A stretch of DNA of 64,000 nucleotides, taken from the NCBI RefSeq assembly GCF_003992315.1, contig NZ_RQVE01000010.1:17851-81850 (forward strand), read 5' to 3'. This document shows, piece after piece, positions 25,700-37,846 of the stretch (positions are counted from its first letter, which is position 1; the number at the start of each line of letters is the position of its first letter). The position numbers and the translations under genes are program-made. Below the pieces are notes generated by a model. It was not told the origin of the DNA. It did no database searches and worked only from the letters and a program-made list of their open reading frames with translations. This stretch comes from Veillonella sp. 3891. GTDB taxonomy: Bacteria; Bacillota; Negativicutes; Veillonellales; Veillonellaceae.

Positions 25700-28600
25700 A
25701 TGCAATTATTGCGATTAGAAATGAAAGGATTTAAGTCCTTTGCTGATAAAACTGTAGTGTCTTTTTCTCCAGGCATGACTGGGATTGTAGGCCCTAATGG
25801 TAGTGGTAAAAGTAATATTACTGATGCGATTCGTTGGGTTTTAGGGGAATCAAATGTGCGCCATTTACGTGGACAAAAAGCAGAAGATATTATTTTTTCT
25901 GGCACAGAAGCTCGTCGCCCGCACAATACGGCAGAGGTAAACTTAATCTTTGATAATACTGATGGCACTTTGGGTAAAGAATTGGCTGAAGTAGTTATCA
26001 CACGCCGTATGTATCGAAATGGTGAAAGTGAGTTCCAAATCAATAAGAGAAATTGCCGGTTGAAAGATATTCATCTATTATTAGCTGATACGGGCTTAGG
26101 CAAAGATTCTATGGCCATCATCGGACAAAATCGTATCGATGCTATCTTGAATAGTAAACCAGAAGAACGGCGCTTAATTTTTGAAGATGTGGCAGGTATT
26201 TCTCGCTTTAAAATGAATAAAGAAGATGCTATTCGACGCATCAATAGTACAGATCGTAATATGGAACGATTAGATGATGTAATGAGTACTCTTGGAGATC
26301 AATTAGTAGAATTAGAAGCAAAAGCTAATGTAACACGTGAGTACAATGCATTATCACAAGAGAAACGCAGCTATGATGGGGCCATTGCGTTTCATGAGTA
26401 TAAAACGGCAGATCGTCTATTTACTCGACAAGAGAATGAAAACTTATCCTATCTTCGTGAGCAAGAAGAATTAGAATCTACTTTAGATACGATCCAAGAG
26501 TCCTATAAGGCTACACAAAATGAATTGCAAGCATTTCGTGAAACTCAACAAAGTATGGAAGATGAATATGCTACCCTGCAAGGCAAACTAGGAGAGCTCA
26601 CAGGGCAAATTGAAGTAGCCCGCCTAAAAGAAGCCAATATGGTGGCAGAGTTAAAAGATGGGGAAGAACAGTTAGTAGCTTGGAAAGAAGAAATTAAGGA
26701 GAAAGAGCAACAATACGACCGAGATGTAGAATCCTTGAAAGACCAGGAAAGCACTCTCACATCCATTGGAGAAGAGGTGAAACAAGCTGAATCTCATCTA
26801 CAAAGTACCCGAGATGCTCTTAGTCAAGTGAAGGCTAATTTAGATAGTATGCGCGTTGCTGAGCAACAGGCTCATGAGCGTCATATCAGTGTGGTGCGAG
26901 AGTTGGAAGAAGCTCGTCATCAACTAGCAAGAGCAGAAGAATTAGAGACACAAAAGAAAGATGATGCGCAACGCTTACAAGCTACTTTACAAGATTTAGA
27001 GCAGTCTATGACACAGGCAAGAGCACAGTTAGAGGCACAGCAACAGGTTGTCAATGAAGCGCAAGAAGGATTGCAAAGAACCCGTCAATCTTTACAACAC
27101 TTAGAGGATAGACGTCGACAAAACAATCAGAAATTAGTAGACATACAAAGAACACTGCAATCTAAAGAAGGCCGATTAGAACTATTACATAGTTGGGAAG
27201 AACTACACGAAGGCTATTTGGATGGTACAAAACATGTATTACAAGCAAAAGAAACGTGGTCTTCTCATATTCGTGGAGCTATCGGGGATGTATTCACTGT
27301 GGAAGAGAAATTCTTAGTAGCCATTGAAACAGCCTTAGGTGGAGCTATCCATCAGGTGATAACGGATACTGCAAAGATTGCCTCTGAAGCAGTACAATAC
27401 TTAAAACGCACACAAGGTGGCCGTGTTACGTTCTTACCAATGGATATGGTAAAGGGAAAACGACTTGATCATAAAGCGTTACAATCTCCTTATGTATTGG
27501 GGCTCGGTGTAGACTGTATTCAATTTGACACACAATATACAGGTATATTTAACCAGCTCTTAGGGCGCACATTGATTGTAGACACATTAGATCACGGATT
27601 AGCATTGCAAAAGGAATATCATCAACAATTGCGGATTGTTACCTTAACAGGAGAGCAATTGCAACCAGGTGGTGCCTTAACGGGCGGTGCCACAAAACGT
27701 AAAAAAGTATCTATCTTATCTCGTAAAGAAGAGCAAGACACATTACAACAAGATATTCGTACATTACGTGACAAAGCACAGGAATTAACACAGTCTTTAC
27801 AAGAATTAGACAAAGAAATTGAAACTTTGACACAGTCTGGTAAGGATTTACGCCAAACCTATGAACAAGAAGAATTGCAGTTACGTAGCTTACAGCAAGA
27901 GAAACAACGATCCCAAGGTGAGCAAGCTAACTTAAGTGGAATGGCGCAGACCTATGATGAGGAACTACAAAAGACTAAAGAAAAACAAACTACATTAGGG
28001 GAGACAATTAAAAAGCTGGCAGGTGAGCTTTCACAGTTGGAAAACCGTGAAGGGCATCAAGAGCAAGTCACAACCTTAGTGTCTCAAGAGCAAACTTTAC
28101 AAGAACAAGAGCGTGACCGAAGTGAAACGTTACAAGGAATACGCTTACGCTGGGAACAATCTCGATTGTTGTTAGAGCAAAGTAAAAAAGAAGTAGCTCA
28201 AATTGAACAATATATGAAAGATAAGACAGTAGAGATTGAAAACTTAGATCATCGAATTAGCCAATTACGTGAAGATGTCATACGCTTAGGTGGTGGACCT
28301 GTTTTAACATTAGAATCAGAAAAACAAGCTATAGAAAAACGAGTCATCACCATTGGAGAATCTCGTAAAGGTGGCCAAGACAAAGTACGCACTTGGGAGT
28401 TGCAATTAAACCAATTACAAGAAGAACGAAATCAAAAAGAACAGCGACAACGAATTGTGCAGAAGAAACTAGTAGACTTACAAGAGGGCTTAACAAAATA
28501 TCAATTACAAGGCGAACAAGCATTGGAACAATTAGGCGCTTTAGGGTATACTAAACAAGAGGCACAGAATATACACTTAGGTGGCTCTGTAAATGAGTGG

Positions 28601-29263
28601 AAACAACAACAGGTGAACTTGGCAAGACAGATTGAAAGCCTAGGGGCGATCAATCCTAATGCCATTGCAGAATATGAAGAAGCGGAAGAAAAGCTAGCAT
28701 TCTATCATGCGCAAAAAGAGGATTTGGTGATAGCTAAAGAGCAACTTGAAGGTGTTATCGCTGAAATTGATGGGGCTATGTCTGAGCAATTGCAAGGAGT
28801 TCTTACAGAGATTCGTGAGAAGTTCCAACATGTATTCTCTCAATTGTTTGGAGGCGGTACAGCGCAGATTGTAGCATCCAATCCAGAATCAATTTTAGAA
28901 AGTGGAATTGACTTTTATATCCAACCGCCAGGAAAGAAACGTCAGCAATTAAGCTTGTTATCTGGTGGGGAACGAGCGTTGACAGTCATTGCATTATTGT
29001 TTGCTTTGCTAGATTATCGACCAGCTCCATTCTGTGTACTTGACGAAGTAGATGCCGCTTTAGATGATGCTAATGTGGAACGATTTAGCCAATATTTGCA
29101 TAATTTAGGGGATGCCACACAATTTATTGTGGTGACCCATCGGAAACGGACTATGGAATCAGCCCATGTCTTACAAGGGGTGACTATGGTGGAACGAGGG
29201 GTATCCCGGTTGTTAACCGTGGCCTTTGATGAAGTGAAGGAGGATAGCGATTATGGCATTTAG
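25700..29263 (+). CDS. smc: Chromosome segregation protein SMC
   Basis: 1187 residues from the ATG at 25700, preceded by GAAAGGAAG; the longer frame from 25652 lies in the promoter region. SMC forms a ring ATPase with ScpA and ScpB that organises the nucleoid. Walker A (GIVGPNGSGKSN, about 30-41) is at the N-terminus. Two long coiled coils surround a glycine-rich hinge at about 510-690. The C-terminal head has LSLLSGGERALTVIALLFALL and the Walker B CVLDEVDAALDD. Its end overlaps ftsY by 11 bases. Confidence 0.97.
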   Translation: MQLLRLEMKGFKSFADKTVVSFSPGMTGIVGPNGSGKSNITDAIRWVLGESNVRHLRGQKAEDIIFSGTEARRPHNTAEVNLIFDNTDGTLGKELAEVVITRRMYRNGESEFQINKRNCRLKDIHLLLADTGLGKDSMAIIGQNRIDAILNSKPEERRLIFEDVAGISRFKMNKEDAIRRINSTDRNMERLDDVMSTLGDQLVELEAKANVTREYNALSQEKRSYDGAIAFHEYKTADRLFTRQENENLSYLREQEELESTLDTIQESYKATQNELQAFRETQQSMEDEYATLQGKLGELTGQIEVARLKEANMVAELKDGEEQLVAWKEEIKEKEQQYDRDVESLKDQESTLTSIGEEVKQAESHLQSTRDALSQVKANLDSMRVAEQQAHERHISVVRELEEARHQLARAEELETQKKDDAQRLQATLQDLEQSMTQARAQLEAQQQVVNEAQEGLQRTRQSLQHLEDRRRQNNQKLVDIQRTLQSKEGRLELLHSWEELHEGYLDGTKHVLQAKETWSSHIRGAIGDVFTVEEKFLVAIETALGGAIHQVITDTAKIASEAVQYLKRTQGGRVTFLPMDMVKGKRLDHKALQSPYVLGLGVDCIQFDTQYTGIFNQLLGRTLIVDTLDHGLALQKEYHQQLRIVTLTGEQLQPGGALTGGATKRKKVSILSRKEEQDTLQQDIRTLRDKAQELTQSLQELDKEIETLTQSGKDLRQTYEQEELQLRSLQQEKQRSQGEQANLSGMAQTYDEELQKTKEKQTTLGETIKKLAGELSQLENREGHQEQVTTLVSQEQTLQEQERDRSETLQGIRLRWEQSRLLLEQSKKEVAQIEQYMKDKTVEIENLDHRISQLREDVIRLGGGPVLTLESEKQAIEKRVITIGESRKGGQDKVRTWELQLNQLQEERNQKEQRQRIVQKKLVDLQEGLTKYQLQGEQALEQLGALGYTKQEAQNIHLGGSVNEWKQQQVNLARQIESLGAINPNAIAEYEEAEEKLAFYHAQKEDLVIAKEQLEGVIAEIDGAMSEQLQGVLTEIREKFQHVFSQLFGGGTAQIVASNPESILESGIDFYIQPPGKKRQQLSLLSGGERALTVIALLFALLDYRPAPFCVLDEVDAALDDANVERFSQYLHNLGDATQFIVVTHRKRTMESAHVLQGVTMVERGVSRLLTVAFDEVKEDSDYGI

Positions 29264-30173
29264 TTTTTTTGACCGTGTGAAATCGGGTTTAGAAAAGACA
29301 AAAAATAATTTTGTAAAAAAAGTGGAAACTATCGTTATCGGTTATGCTGAAATCGATGATGATTTTCTCGATGATTTAGAAGCTACCATGTTGACGGGCG
29401 ACTTAGGTCCTAAAACTACGACGTATTTAATGAAAGAAATTCGTCGTGGCGTCACAGAAGGGATTATCAATAATACTGGAGAAGTCATGCCTTTCATGGA
29501 AGAACGCATTACAGAAATGTTAGGCGCTCAAGAAGAAGTGTTGGAGCTCCATAAACCAGAAGTGATCTTGGTTGTAGGTGTCAATGGTGTTGGTAAAACG
29601 ACGACTATTGCTAAGTTAGCCCATTACTATGCGGAACAAGGCAAAAAAGTGATTATTGCAGCAGGGGATACATTCCGTGCCGCTGCATCTGAACAATTAT
29701 CCATTTGGGCAGATCGTGTAGGTGTATCAATTGTCAAACATAAGGAAGGTGCTGATCCAGCAGCAGTTGTGTTTGATGCCTGTGCATCAGCCATTGCTAA
29801 AGAAGCAGACTTAGTCATCGTAGATACAGCAGGTCGTTTGCACACAAAAGTAAACCTTATGGAAGAGTTGAAAAAAATTGGTCGTGTAGCAGACAAACAA
29901 ATTCCAGGTGCTCCGCATCAAACCTTATTAGTCTTAGATGGCACTACAGGTCAAAATGCAGTGAGCCAAGCAAAATTATTTGGTGAAGCAGTACCTGTGA
30001 CAGGAATTGTAGTGACCAAATTAGATGGTACTGCTAAAGGTGGTGTAGTTATCTCTATTAAAGAAGAATTAGGTGTTCCTGTGCGTTGGATTGGCGTAGG
30101 TGAGCAAATAGATGATTTGCGTCCTTTCAATGCGAAAGAATTTGCTAATGCCCTTTTTGACAAGGGAGAATAA
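29253..30173 (+). CDS. ftsY: Signal recognition particle receptor FtsY
   Basis: 306 residues, a short form without the acidic A domain of E. coli FtsY. It is the SRP receptor GTPase at the inner membrane. The N domain is followed by the G domain motifs GVNGVGKTTT (about 109-118), DTAGR (about 191-195), TKLDGTAKGG (about 252-261) and a final GVGEQIDDLRPF. The start codon lies inside smc behind AAGGAGG. Confidence 0.97.
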   Translation: MAFSFFDRVKSGLEKTKNNFVKKVETIVIGYAEIDDDFLDDLEATMLTGDLGPKTTTYLMKEIRRGVTEGIINNTGEVMPFMEERITEMLGAQEEVLELHKPEVILVVGVNGVGKTTTIAKLAHYYAEQGKKVIIAAGDTFRAAASEQLSIWADRVGVSIVKHKEGADPAAVVFDACASAIAKEADLVIVDTAGRLHTKVNLMEELKKIGRVADKQIPGAPHQTLLVLDGTTGQNAVSQAKLFGEAVPVTGIVVTKLDGTAKGGVVISIKEELGVPVRWIGVGEQIDDLRPFNAKEFANALFDKGE

Positions 30174-30577
30174 TGGCCATGACTAGAAAACAATTATATG
30201 AATACGTTGTGGACCAAAATGAAATGAATGGCTATGGTATTGATGGGGACAGCCTTGAATGCGCCGTAGATATTATGGAATTTGTAGGTGGTGATTTATA
30301 TCGTCCCCTCACACGATTGCTTTTGAGTAATTGGAAGGAAATTGCTAGCCGTATTGAAAGTTATACGGATGAGCAATGGAGCTTTGTCCATCGTATCGCT
30401 GAGAATATGAAACTATCCTTAGAACATGACCATGGTGATGAAAGGCATCTTTTATCGGATCATGGGATTGCGATCTCCATCGAAATGCTAGAGGGGGATG
30501 ACACAGCTACACAAACCTTACAAGGAGATACGCCAATTACAGAAGAAGAATTGCGACGTATACGTGGCAAGGGATAG
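30173..30577 (+). CDS. Unknown protein co-translated with ftsY
   Basis: 134 residues; family not recognised. Its ATG at 30173 overlaps the ftsY stop by one base; a second ATG at 30179 is possible. The protein is acidic and soluble, with no signal peptide or membrane segment. A helical first half contains a tryptophan-rich stretch (NWKEIASRIESYTDEQWSFVHRIAEN). The C-terminus is charged and may be disordered. In many Firmicutes ylxM follows ftsY, but this protein does not have the YlxM helix-turn-helix as far as I can see. Confidence 0.7.
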   Translation: MAMTRKQLYEYVVDQNEMNGYGIDGDSLECAVDIMEFVGGDLYRPLTRLLLSNWKEIASRIESYTDEQWSFVHRIAENMKLSLEHDHGDERHLLSDHGIAISIEMLEGDDTATQTLQGDTPITEEELRRIRGKG

Positions 30578-30684
30578 ATATCTAGCGCCTATTGATAGGG
30601 CAATGCTAATAGGGCTTAGTCTGTAGTAAAGGTACTGTAGGGCTCGGATATACATACTATTACAATACTATAGTAGACAGTGAG

Positions 30685-30719
30685 AGAAAAGTTGGATCTT
30701 AGATTCAGCTTTTCTTTTT
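30685..30719 (+). terminator. Terminator of the smc-ftsY operon
   Basis: AGAAAAGTTGGATC pairs with GATTCAGCTTTTCT around a short loop (two or three G-T pairs), followed by TTTTT. Confidence 0.8.
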
Positions 30720-30894
30720 GTATACTCGATATACGTATTAGTTAAAGTTCAGAAAATTATAGTAAGAATACTTATGATTATATAAACAATCTAACAGATA
30801 GTAGAAAATCAAAACGGATGCTTTCTAATGAGCATAGGTGATTGGTATATATAGTATTTGTATCGAACATACAGTACAATAATATGGACATTCA

Positions 30895-30943
30895 TGGTAT
30901 AATATAGAAGTTACTAGATATAGAATTGACAGTGAACTTTCAC
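30895..30943 (+). promoter_or_regulatory. Likely uvrB promoter region with an inverted repeat
   Basis: Extended -10 TGGTATAAT at 30895-30903 and, just downstream, GTGAA-CT-TTCAC at 30932-30943. The second could be an operator. It does not match the Bacillus LexA box (CGAAC-N4-GTTCG). Confidence 0.4.
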
Positions 30944-30975
30944 GTTAACAGATATAGAAGATATAAGGAGGGACT

Positions 30976-33084
30976 ATGAGCGGATTGCATCATTTTCCTG
31001 AAGAAGGCATACCCTTTCAAGTAGAGGCGCCGTACTCCCCCATGGGAGACCAACCAAAGGCTATCGAGTCCTTGGCGGAAGGCATTGAACGAGGGGAATG
31101 GGCACAGGTATTATTAGGTGCTACGGGCACGGGAAAAACATATACTATGGCAAAGTTCATCGAGGCTGTGCAAAAGCCGACCTTGATTATCGCCCACAAT
31201 AAAACATTGGCGGCCCAATTGGCTAGCGAGTTCAAGAGCTTTTTTCCTAAGAACGCAGTGGAATACTTCGTGTCCTATTACGATTATTACCAACCAGAGG
31301 CGTACATTGCCTCTACCGATACATATATTGAAAAAGATGCATCCATCAATGAAGAAATTGATAAGTTGCGCCACTCGGCGACAATGAACTTATTTGAACG
31401 GAAAGATGTTATTATCGTCGCCTCTGTTAGCTGTATTTATGGCTTAGGGGACCCAGAGGATTATAGTACCCTCTGTGTATCTCTGCGACAAGGTCAGGAA
31501 TATAGCCGTGATGACATTCTTCGCAAATTGGTGTCTATCCAATACACTCGAAACGATATGAACTTTGTGCGTGGTACCTTCCGAGTGCAAGGGGATACGC
31601 TAGAGATTTTCCCTGCCGGCACTAGTGAAAGAGCCATTCGGGTAGAAATGTTCGGCGATGAAATCGATCGCTTAGTGGAAATTGATGTGCTTACAGGGGA
31701 TGTGATTGTAGAACGGAAACACGTGGCCATCTATCCAGCCTCTCACTATGTAACGACGAAAGAAAAGTTAGACCTTGCTATCGGTCGTATTGAAACAGAG
31801 TTGGCTGAGCGTTTGGCATACTTTAATGAAAACGGTCGTCTATTAGAAGCACAACGATTGGAACAACGAACACGATATGACATTGAAATGATGCAGGAAA
31901 TGGGCTATTGCTCGGGGATTGAAAATTACTCACGCCTGTTGTCTAACCGTCAACCAGGGGAAGCGCCGATGACCCTCATCGACTACTTCACAGATGATTT
32001 CTTGATCATCATTGATGAATCTCATGTTACATTGCCACAAATTCGTGCTATGTACAATGGTGACCAAGCACGGAAACATAATTTGATCGATTACGGATTC
32101 CGCTTACCGTCGGCGGCAGATAATCGGCCTTTAAAATTTGAAGAGTTTGTGGAGCGCATTAACCAAATTGTTTACGTATCTGCTACGCCAGGTCCTTATG
32201 AAATGGAAGTACAAACTAATGTAGCAGAGCAAATTATCCGACCTACTGGATTATTAGATCCTATCATTGAGATTCGCCCTATCAAAGGGCAAATGGATGA
32301 TTTACTAGGGGAAATTAAAGAGCGGGCGAAGTCGGATGAACGGGTGTTGGTCACTACGTTGACGAAAAAAATGGCAGAAGATTTAACGAATTATCTGAAA
32401 GAGATGGGCATTCGTGTGCGCTATTTACATTCCGATATTGCTACCATTGAGCGTGCCGACATTATCCGTGATTTACGGGCTGGTGTCTTTGACGTTCTCG
32501 TAGGGATTAACTTGTTACGAGAAGGCTTAGACATGCCAGAAGTGTCCTTAGTGGCTATTCTAGATGCAGATAAGGAAGGTTTCTTGCGCAGTGATACATC
32601 CTTGATTCAGACTATAGGCCGTGCAGCTCGTAATGAAAAAGGGAAAGTTATTATGTATGCAGACCGCATCACGGGTTCTATGCAACGAGCTATAGATGAA
32701 ACTGAACGCCGTCGTGCCTTGCAAGAGTCGTACAACACAGAACATGGCATCACACCTCGTACTGTGCGCAAAGAAGTGAAAGACTTAATTGAATTGACCA
32801 AAGTAGAAGGCGAAGCTGCTGCACCTAAAAAAGGACGCAAGCCTAAAGCAGATAGTCCTGTGGTCTATGATAGTACTGCACCGACAGAAGTGGTGGCAGA
32901 AGCGGTTGAGCCACTTTTACCGAAATCGCAATACGAAACGAAAGAAGAGGTGTTCAATGCCATTGAAGAGACCACACGCCTCATGAAAGCAGCGGCGAAA
33001 CAATTAGAATTTGAACGAGCTGCGGAGTTGCGTGATGAATTAGGTCGATTGCGCCAATTGTGGTCAGATATGAACGAAGAATAG
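30976..33084 (+). CDS. uvrB: Excinuclease ABC subunit B
   Basis: 702 residues. UvrB is the damage-verifying helicase of nucleotide excision repair. The Walker A is [12 protein letters not shown] (about 52-63), followed by the [11 protein letters not shown] beta-hairpin that clamps damaged DNA. Helicase motifs include DESHV (about 350) and the final QTIGRAARN. Before the C-terminal UvrC-binding UVR domain ([17 protein letters not shown]) there is a charged linker rich in Lys, Pro and Ala (about 615-650). Start has AAGGAGGG. It leads the uvrB-uvrA-uvrC operon. Confidence 0.98.
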   Translation: MSGLHHFPEEGIPFQVEAPYSPMGDQPKAIESLAEGIERGEWAQVLLGATGTGKTYTMAKFIEAVQKPTLIIAHNKTLAAQLASEFKSFFPKNAVEYFVSYYDYYQPEAYIASTDTYIEKDASINEEIDKLRHSATMNLFERKDVIIVASVSCIYGLGDPEDYSTLCVSLRQGQEYSRDDILRKLVSIQYTRNDMNFVRGTFRVQGDTLEIFPAGTSERAIRVEMFGDEIDRLVEIDVLTGDVIVERKHVAIYPASHYVTTKEKLDLAIGRIETELAERLAYFNENGRLLEAQRLEQRTRYDIEMMQEMGYCSGIENYSRLLSNRQPGEAPMTLIDYFTDDFLIIIDESHVTLPQIRAMYNGDQARKHNLIDYGFRLPSAADNRPLKFEEFVERINQIVYVSATPGPYEMEVQTNVAEQIIRPTGLLDPIIEIRPIKGQMDDLLGEIKERAKSDERVLVTTLTKKMAEDLTNYLKEMGIRVRYLHSDIATIERADIIRDLRAGVFDVLVGINLLREGLDMPEVSLVAILDADKEGFLRSDTSLIQTIGRAARNEKGKVIMYADRITGSMQRAIDETERRRALQESYNTEHGITPRTVRKEVKDLIELTKVEGEAAAPKKGRKPKADSPVVYDSTAPTEVVAEAVEPLLPKSQYETKEEVFNAIEETTRLMKAAAKQLEFERAAELRDELGRLRQLWSDMNEE

Positions 33085-33092
33085 GAGATATT

Positions 33093-35957
33093 TTGAAAGA
33101 TCAATTAATTATAAAAGGAGCCCGTCAGCATAATTTGAAGAACATTGACGTGGCTCTACCAAGAAATCAATTCATCGTATTAACAGGCTTAAGTGGGTCC
33201 GGTAAGTCATCCCTAGCCTTTGATACGATTTATGCAGAAGGACAACGCAGATATGTAGAGTCCTTGTCTGCTTATGCTCGTCAGTTCTTAGGGCAAATGG
33301 ATAAACCTGATGTAGATTACATTGAAGGGCTTTCACCGGCTATATCCATCGACCAAAAGACAACGAGCCGCAACCCTCGTTCTACGGTGGGAACAGTGAC
33401 AGAAATTTATGACTATTTGCGATTATTATTTGCCCGTATCGGTCGTGCGTACTGCCCTACTTGTGGAGAAGAGATTGCCCAACAGACGATTGAGCAAATT
33501 ACAGATTTGGTTATGAAATTGCCAGAACGCACTAAAATTATGGTCATGGCTCCCGTGGTACGAGGTAAAAAAGGGCGCCATGAAAAAGTGTTGGAACAAA
33601 TTCGTAAAAATGGCTTTGCTCGTGTTCGCATCAATGGAGAGATACATACTTTTGAGGAAGAAATTTCCTTAGATAAAAATAAAAAACATACCATTGAAAT
33701 CGTCGTGGACCGTCTTGTTATAAAAGAAGGATTAGAAAGTCGTTTGACGGACTCTTTAGAAACGGCTATACATCATGGAGAAGGTTTTGTCATTATCCAA
33801 GAGGTAGATGGACCGGCTCACCAATTTAGTGTTCATTTTACATGTCCGAATGGACATATTTCTTTGCCGGAAATTGAACCTCGTATGTTTTCTTTTAACA
33901 GTCCATTTGGTGCCTGTCCATCCTGTTTGGGTCTAGGTAGCACTATGGAGGTAGATGAGGATCGAGTGATTCCTGATCCGACCGTATCCTTTGCAGATGG
34001 TGCCGTAGCGCCTTTAAGCTCCAATCCGAATGCGTGGTTCATGCGCCAATTAGAGGGCTTGTTGAAAGTTCATGGGTATACATTAGATGCTAATTTTTCG
34101 GAACTACCTACAGCCTTACAAAAAGAAGTCATGTATGGTAGCACTGAGAAAGTGACCTTCGATTATGAAAATATGCGTGGTGAGGTCAAAACATTCCACA
34201 CCGAATATGAAGGCATTTTGCCAATGGTGAAACGTCGTCATGCAGAGGCCACTACAGATAGCATGCGAGAAGAGTTTGAATCCTATATGTCTATTAAACC
34301 ATGTACAGCTTGTAAGGGAGCCCGTTTGAAACCGGAATCCCTTGCCATCCGTGTAGGGGATAAAAATATAGATGAAGTGACACAGCTAACAATTAGTGAA
34401 GCGGTGAACTATTTTGGTAATCTACAGTTGACGGAACGAGAGGCTTTCATTGGTGCTCAAATTTTAAAGGAAATCAATGCTCGTTTAGGATTCCTGAATA
34501 ATGTAGGCTTAGATTATTTGACGATGAATCGTAGTGCTGGTACCTTATCTGGTGGGGAAGCACAGCGCATTCGGTTGGCTACACAAATTGGTTCGGGCCT
34601 CGTTGGGGTTTTATATATTTTAGATGAACCATCTATTGGTCTGCATCAACGAGATAATGATCGGTTAATTGAAACACTGAAAGGCTTGCGCGACTTAGGC
34701 AATACCTTACTCGTGGTAGAACACGATGAAGATACGATGCTAGCGGCGGATTATTTGGTAGATATTGGACCAGCCGCCGGTGAACATGGTGGTCAAATCG
34801 TGGCGCAAGGTACAGTGCCAGAGGTAATGGCTGTAAAAGAATCCATTACCGGTCAATACTTAAGTGGTCAAAAATATATTCCATTACCAAATGAACGAAG
34901 AAAACCTACGAAAGCTTGCTTAGAAATCCGTGGTGCTAAAGAGAACAACTTGAAACAAGTGAATGTGAAGTTCCCTATCGGATTGTTCACTGTTGTGACA
35001 GGAGTCAGTGGGTCTGGTAAATCCACACTAATTAATGAGATTTTATATAAAGGTGTAGCTAATGCACTTTACAGAAGTCATCATAAGGTAGGAGCCCATA
35101 AGGAGATTCGCGGTTTAGAGTATGTGGATAAAATTATTAATATAGACCAAAGTCCCATTGGTCGAACACCACGCTCGAATCCAGCCACCTACACAGGTGT
35201 ATTCGATGCGATCCGCGAGCTGTATAGCCAAACAAATGAAGCGAAGATCCGTGGCTATAAAGCGGGGCGATTCAGCTTTAACGTCAAAGGCGGTCGCTGT
35301 GAGGCGTGCCGTGGGGATGGTATCATCAAAATTGAAATGCATTTCTTGCCAGATGTATATGTACCGTGTGAAGTATGTAAAGGAACTCGATATAACCGAG
35401 AGACCATGGAAGTGAAATACAAAGGGAAAAGCATTGCCGATGTATTGGATATGGTTGTGGATGAAGCGGTAGACTTCTTTAGTGCGATCCCAAAAATTCA
35501 CCGTAAATTGGTAACCTTGCAAGAAGTGGGTTTAGGATATATTCGCTTAGGCCAAGCGGCGACGACTTTATCTGGTGGTGAAGCGCAACGTGTGAAGTTA
35601 GCTACTGAACTGGCTCGTCGCAGCACGGGAAAAACCTTATATATCCTAGATGAACCGACTACGGGCCTTCATGTGGAAGATATTCGTAAATTGCTAGAGG
35701 TGTTGCAAAAACTTACCGATGGTGGGGATACAGTAGTGGTCATCGAGCATAATTTAGATGTCATTAAAACGGCGGATCATATTATTGACTTAGGTCCAGA
35801 AGGCGGTTTCCGAGGCGGTACCATTGTGGGCACTGGCACCCCTGAGGAGATTGCTGCTTTACCTGAAAGTTACACTGGTAAATTCTTAGGCCCCGTGTTA
35901 GAGAAAACTAGGAATTATATGGAACAACATCCGTTGCCTACTGAGGACACACCATGA
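33093..35957 (+). CDS. uvrA: Excinuclease ABC subunit A
   Basis: 954 residues from TTG at 33093, which is 6 bases after TAGGAG and gives the family N-terminus [19 protein letters not shown] longer frame reaches back into uvrB without a ribosome site. UvrA is the damage-sensing ABC ATPase. Both Walker A motifs ([18 protein letters not shown]) and both signatures (LSGGEAQR) are visible. Zinc-binding pairs are CPTC, CPSC...CTAC and CEAC...CEVC. Its stop overlaps the uvrC start by 4 bases (ATGA). Confidence 0.97.
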   Translation: MKDQLIIKGARQHNLKNIDVALPRNQFIVLTGLSGSGKSSLAFDTIYAEGQRRYVESLSAYARQFLGQMDKPDVDYIEGLSPAISIDQKTTSRNPRSTVGTVTEIYDYLRLLFARIGRAYCPTCGEEIAQQTIEQITDLVMKLPERTKIMVMAPVVRGKKGRHEKVLEQIRKNGFARVRINGEIHTFEEEISLDKNKKHTIEIVVDRLVIKEGLESRLTDSLETAIHHGEGFVIIQEVDGPAHQFSVHFTCPNGHISLPEIEPRMFSFNSPFGACPSCLGLGSTMEVDEDRVIPDPTVSFADGAVAPLSSNPNAWFMRQLEGLLKVHGYTLDANFSELPTALQKEVMYGSTEKVTFDYENMRGEVKTFHTEYEGILPMVKRRHAEATTDSMREEFESYMSIKPCTACKGARLKPESLAIRVGDKNIDEVTQLTISEAVNYFGNLQLTEREAFIGAQILKEINARLGFLNNVGLDYLTMNRSAGTLSGGEAQRIRLATQIGSGLVGVLYILDEPSIGLHQRDNDRLIETLKGLRDLGNTLLVVEHDEDTMLAADYLVDIGPAAGEHGGQIVAQGTVPEVMAVKESITGQYLSGQKYIPLPNERRKPTKACLEIRGAKENNLKQVNVKFPIGLFTVVTGVSGSGKSTLINEILYKGVANALYRSHHKVGAHKEIRGLEYVDKIINIDQSPIGRTPRSNPATYTGVFDAIRELYSQTNEAKIRGYKAGRFSFNVKGGRCEACRGDGIIKIEMHFLPDVYVPCEVCKGTRYNRETMEVKYKGKSIADVLDMVVDEAVDFFSAIPKIHRKLVTLQEVGLGYIRLGQAATTLSGGEAQRVKLATELARRSTGKTLYILDEPTTGLHVEDIRKLLEVLQKLTDGGDTVVVIEHNLDVIKTADHIIDLGPEGGFRGGTIVGTGTPEEIAALPESYTGKFLGPVLEKTRNYMEQHPLPTEDTP

Positions 35958-37843
35958 ATCCTATTGATAGACAATTGCAAGCAGAAGAAGTAAACTTTAA
36001 GCTATCTCGTCAACAAGACATGATGATGGGGGATGCGGAACAGCAAGCGTATATACTTGAAAAGGTCAGTCATCTGCCGACCACGCCTGGAGTATATTTA
36101 TGGCGTGACAAGTACCAGCGAATCATCTACGTAGGGAAGGCTATCAACCTGCGCAATCGAGTGAGGTCCTATGTGCAACAAGATGTGAATCGTTCTGTGA
36201 AAGTGACCGCCATGATGCGCCGTGCTTGGGATGTGGAAACAATCCAAACGAAAACGGAAATGGAAGCGCTTATCCTAGAGGCAACATTAATTAAGGAACA
36301 TCATCCGAAATACAATATTATGCTTCGCGATGACAAGACATATCCTTATGTGAAAGTCACTGTGCAAGAGGATTTTCCACGCCTCTTTATGACTCGTCGT
36401 TTAGAACGAGATGGTGCGAAGTATTTTGGACCTTTCACAGATGTGACAGCAGTGCACCATGTGCTGCGTATTTTGCGTTCTTACTATCCACTGCGCACTT
36501 GTAAAAGTATGAAAGTAGAAAGACCTTGTTTGCAATATCATATGCACTATTGTGAAGGGCCTTGTATGAAGTATGTAACGGTAGAATCCTATCGTAAATA
36601 CATCGATGATATTGTAGCTCTTTTTGAAGGGAAACAAGTTAAGGTCATCCAAGAGATTACGTCCAAGATGGAGCAAGCTTCAGAAGATTTGGAGTTTGAA
36701 CTAGCTGCTAAGTATCGTGATGACTTGTTGAGTATCCAAAAAGTACAAGAAAAGCAGCGCATGGTCACACAGCGAGGTGATATGGATGTACTAGGCATGG
36801 CCATCGATGGTCCTATGGCGTGTATTCAACTGTTTTTTATTCGCAGTGGTAGGCTGTTGGGACGAGAAAATTACTTTGTTCAACATGAAGGGGATGGTCC
36901 AGATCTGGTGATGACGGAGTTCATTAAACAGTATTATGGAGGATCTACATTCATTCCTAAAGAATTGCTATTGCCCATGGATAGTGTGGACCGTGAACTG
37001 TTTAGCGAATGGTTCACCTCTATGAAAGGGCAACAAGTAGAAGTATCTGTGCCACAACGAGGCTATAAAAAAGACCTCATCAAGATGGCAGAGGAAAATG
37101 CGCAGAATTTCTTGGCAGAACGCCGTCGCCAGTGGCAATACACTCTCGATAAGTCCGGTGGTGCTGTTAAAAAATTAGCGGAAGTGCTAGACTTACCACG
37201 ATTGCCAGAGCGCATGGAATGTTACGATATTTCCCATATGCAGGGGGCAGAAACGGTGGCATCCATGGTCGTCTTTGAAGGTGGAAAGCCAGCGAAACGA
37301 GAGTATCGCCGATTCAAGCTGAAAACAGTACAAGGGAAGCCGGATGACTTTGCCTCTATGGCGGAAATTATGGAACGCCGCTATGGCAATGAAAAAGATT
37401 GGCCTATGCCAGATTTGATTATCATCGATGGTGGTAAAGGACAATTAAATGCAGCGTTACCAGTCATCCGGGCTATGGGTGTGACCGATGTTCCCGTCAT
37501 ATCTTTGGCAAAACGAATCGAAGAAGTATTCATAGAAGGAGAATCGGAAAGTATTATTCTGGAACACCATACACCAGAATTACAATTACTACAGCAAATT
37601 CGTGATGAAGCGCATCGATTTGCCATCACCTATCATCGTAGATTACGTGGAAAGCGGAATTTAGAATCTGTTCTAGATCATGTAGAGGGCATAGGGCCGA
37701 AACGAAGAAAAGCACTGTATAAGCATTTTGGAAACTTAGATGCCATGCGTGTAGCGGAGTTACATGAACTGGAGAACGTTGAGGGAATGAACAAAAAAGC
37801 GGCGCTTGCTGTGTATGAGTTCTTTCGGCGGAATTTACGCTAG
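35954..37843 (+). CDS. uvrC: Excinuclease ABC subunit C
   Basis: 629 residues. UvrC makes both incisions in excision repair. The GIY-YIG domain ([24 protein letters not shown]) is near residues 46-70, the UVR motif ([17 protein letters not shown]) at about 240, the RNase H-like domain ([24 protein letters not shown]) at about 420, and a helix-hairpin-helix ([18 protein letters not shown]) at the end. The start at 35954 overlaps uvrA and adds about 30 residues before the usual N-terminus. An ATG at 36020-36026 would give a more standard length. Confidence 0.97.
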   Translation: MNPIDRQLQAEEVNFKLSRQQDMMMGDAEQQAYILEKVSHLPTTPGVYLWRDKYQRIIYVGKAINLRNRVRSYVQQDVNRSVKVTAMMRRAWDVETIQTKTEMEALILEATLIKEHHPKYNIMLRDDKTYPYVKVTVQEDFPRLFMTRRLERDGAKYFGPFTDVTAVHHVLRILRSYYPLRTCKSMKVERPCLQYHMHYCEGPCMKYVTVESYRKYIDDIVALFEGKQVKVIQEITSKMEQASEDLEFELAAKYRDDLLSIQKVQEKQRMVTQRGDMDVLGMAIDGPMACIQLFFIRSGRLLGRENYFVQHEGDGPDLVMTEFIKQYYGGSTFIPKELLLPMDSVDRELFSEWFTSMKGQQVEVSVPQRGYKKDLIKMAEENAQNFLAERRRQWQYTLDKSGGAVKKLAEVLDLPRLPERMECYDISHMQGAETVASMVVFEGGKPAKREYRRFKLKTVQGKPDDFASMAEIMERRYGNEKDWPMPDLIIIDGGKGQLNAALPVIRAMGVTDVPVISLAKRIEEVFIEGESESIILEHHTPELQLLQQIRDEAHRFAITYHRRLRGKRNLESVLDHVEGIGPKRRKALYKHFGNLDAMRVAELHELENVEGMNKKAALAVYEFFRRNLR

Positions 37844-37846
37844 GGG

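Larger units (their letters stand above)
30578..30975 (+). other. Gene-free region before uvrB
   Basis: No gene is visible. It holds the terminator of the smc-ftsY operon (30685-30719). Near uvrB there is an extended -10 TGGTATAAT (30895-30903), TTGACA (30926-30931) without a well-spaced -10, the half-site CGAAC (30864-30868), and GTGAA-CT-TTCAC (30932-30943), an inverted repeat. Confidence 0.6.

Noticed and set aside
30861..30880. LexA/SOS box before uvrB
   Set aside because: Only the CGAAC half is present; the second half does not match GTTCG.
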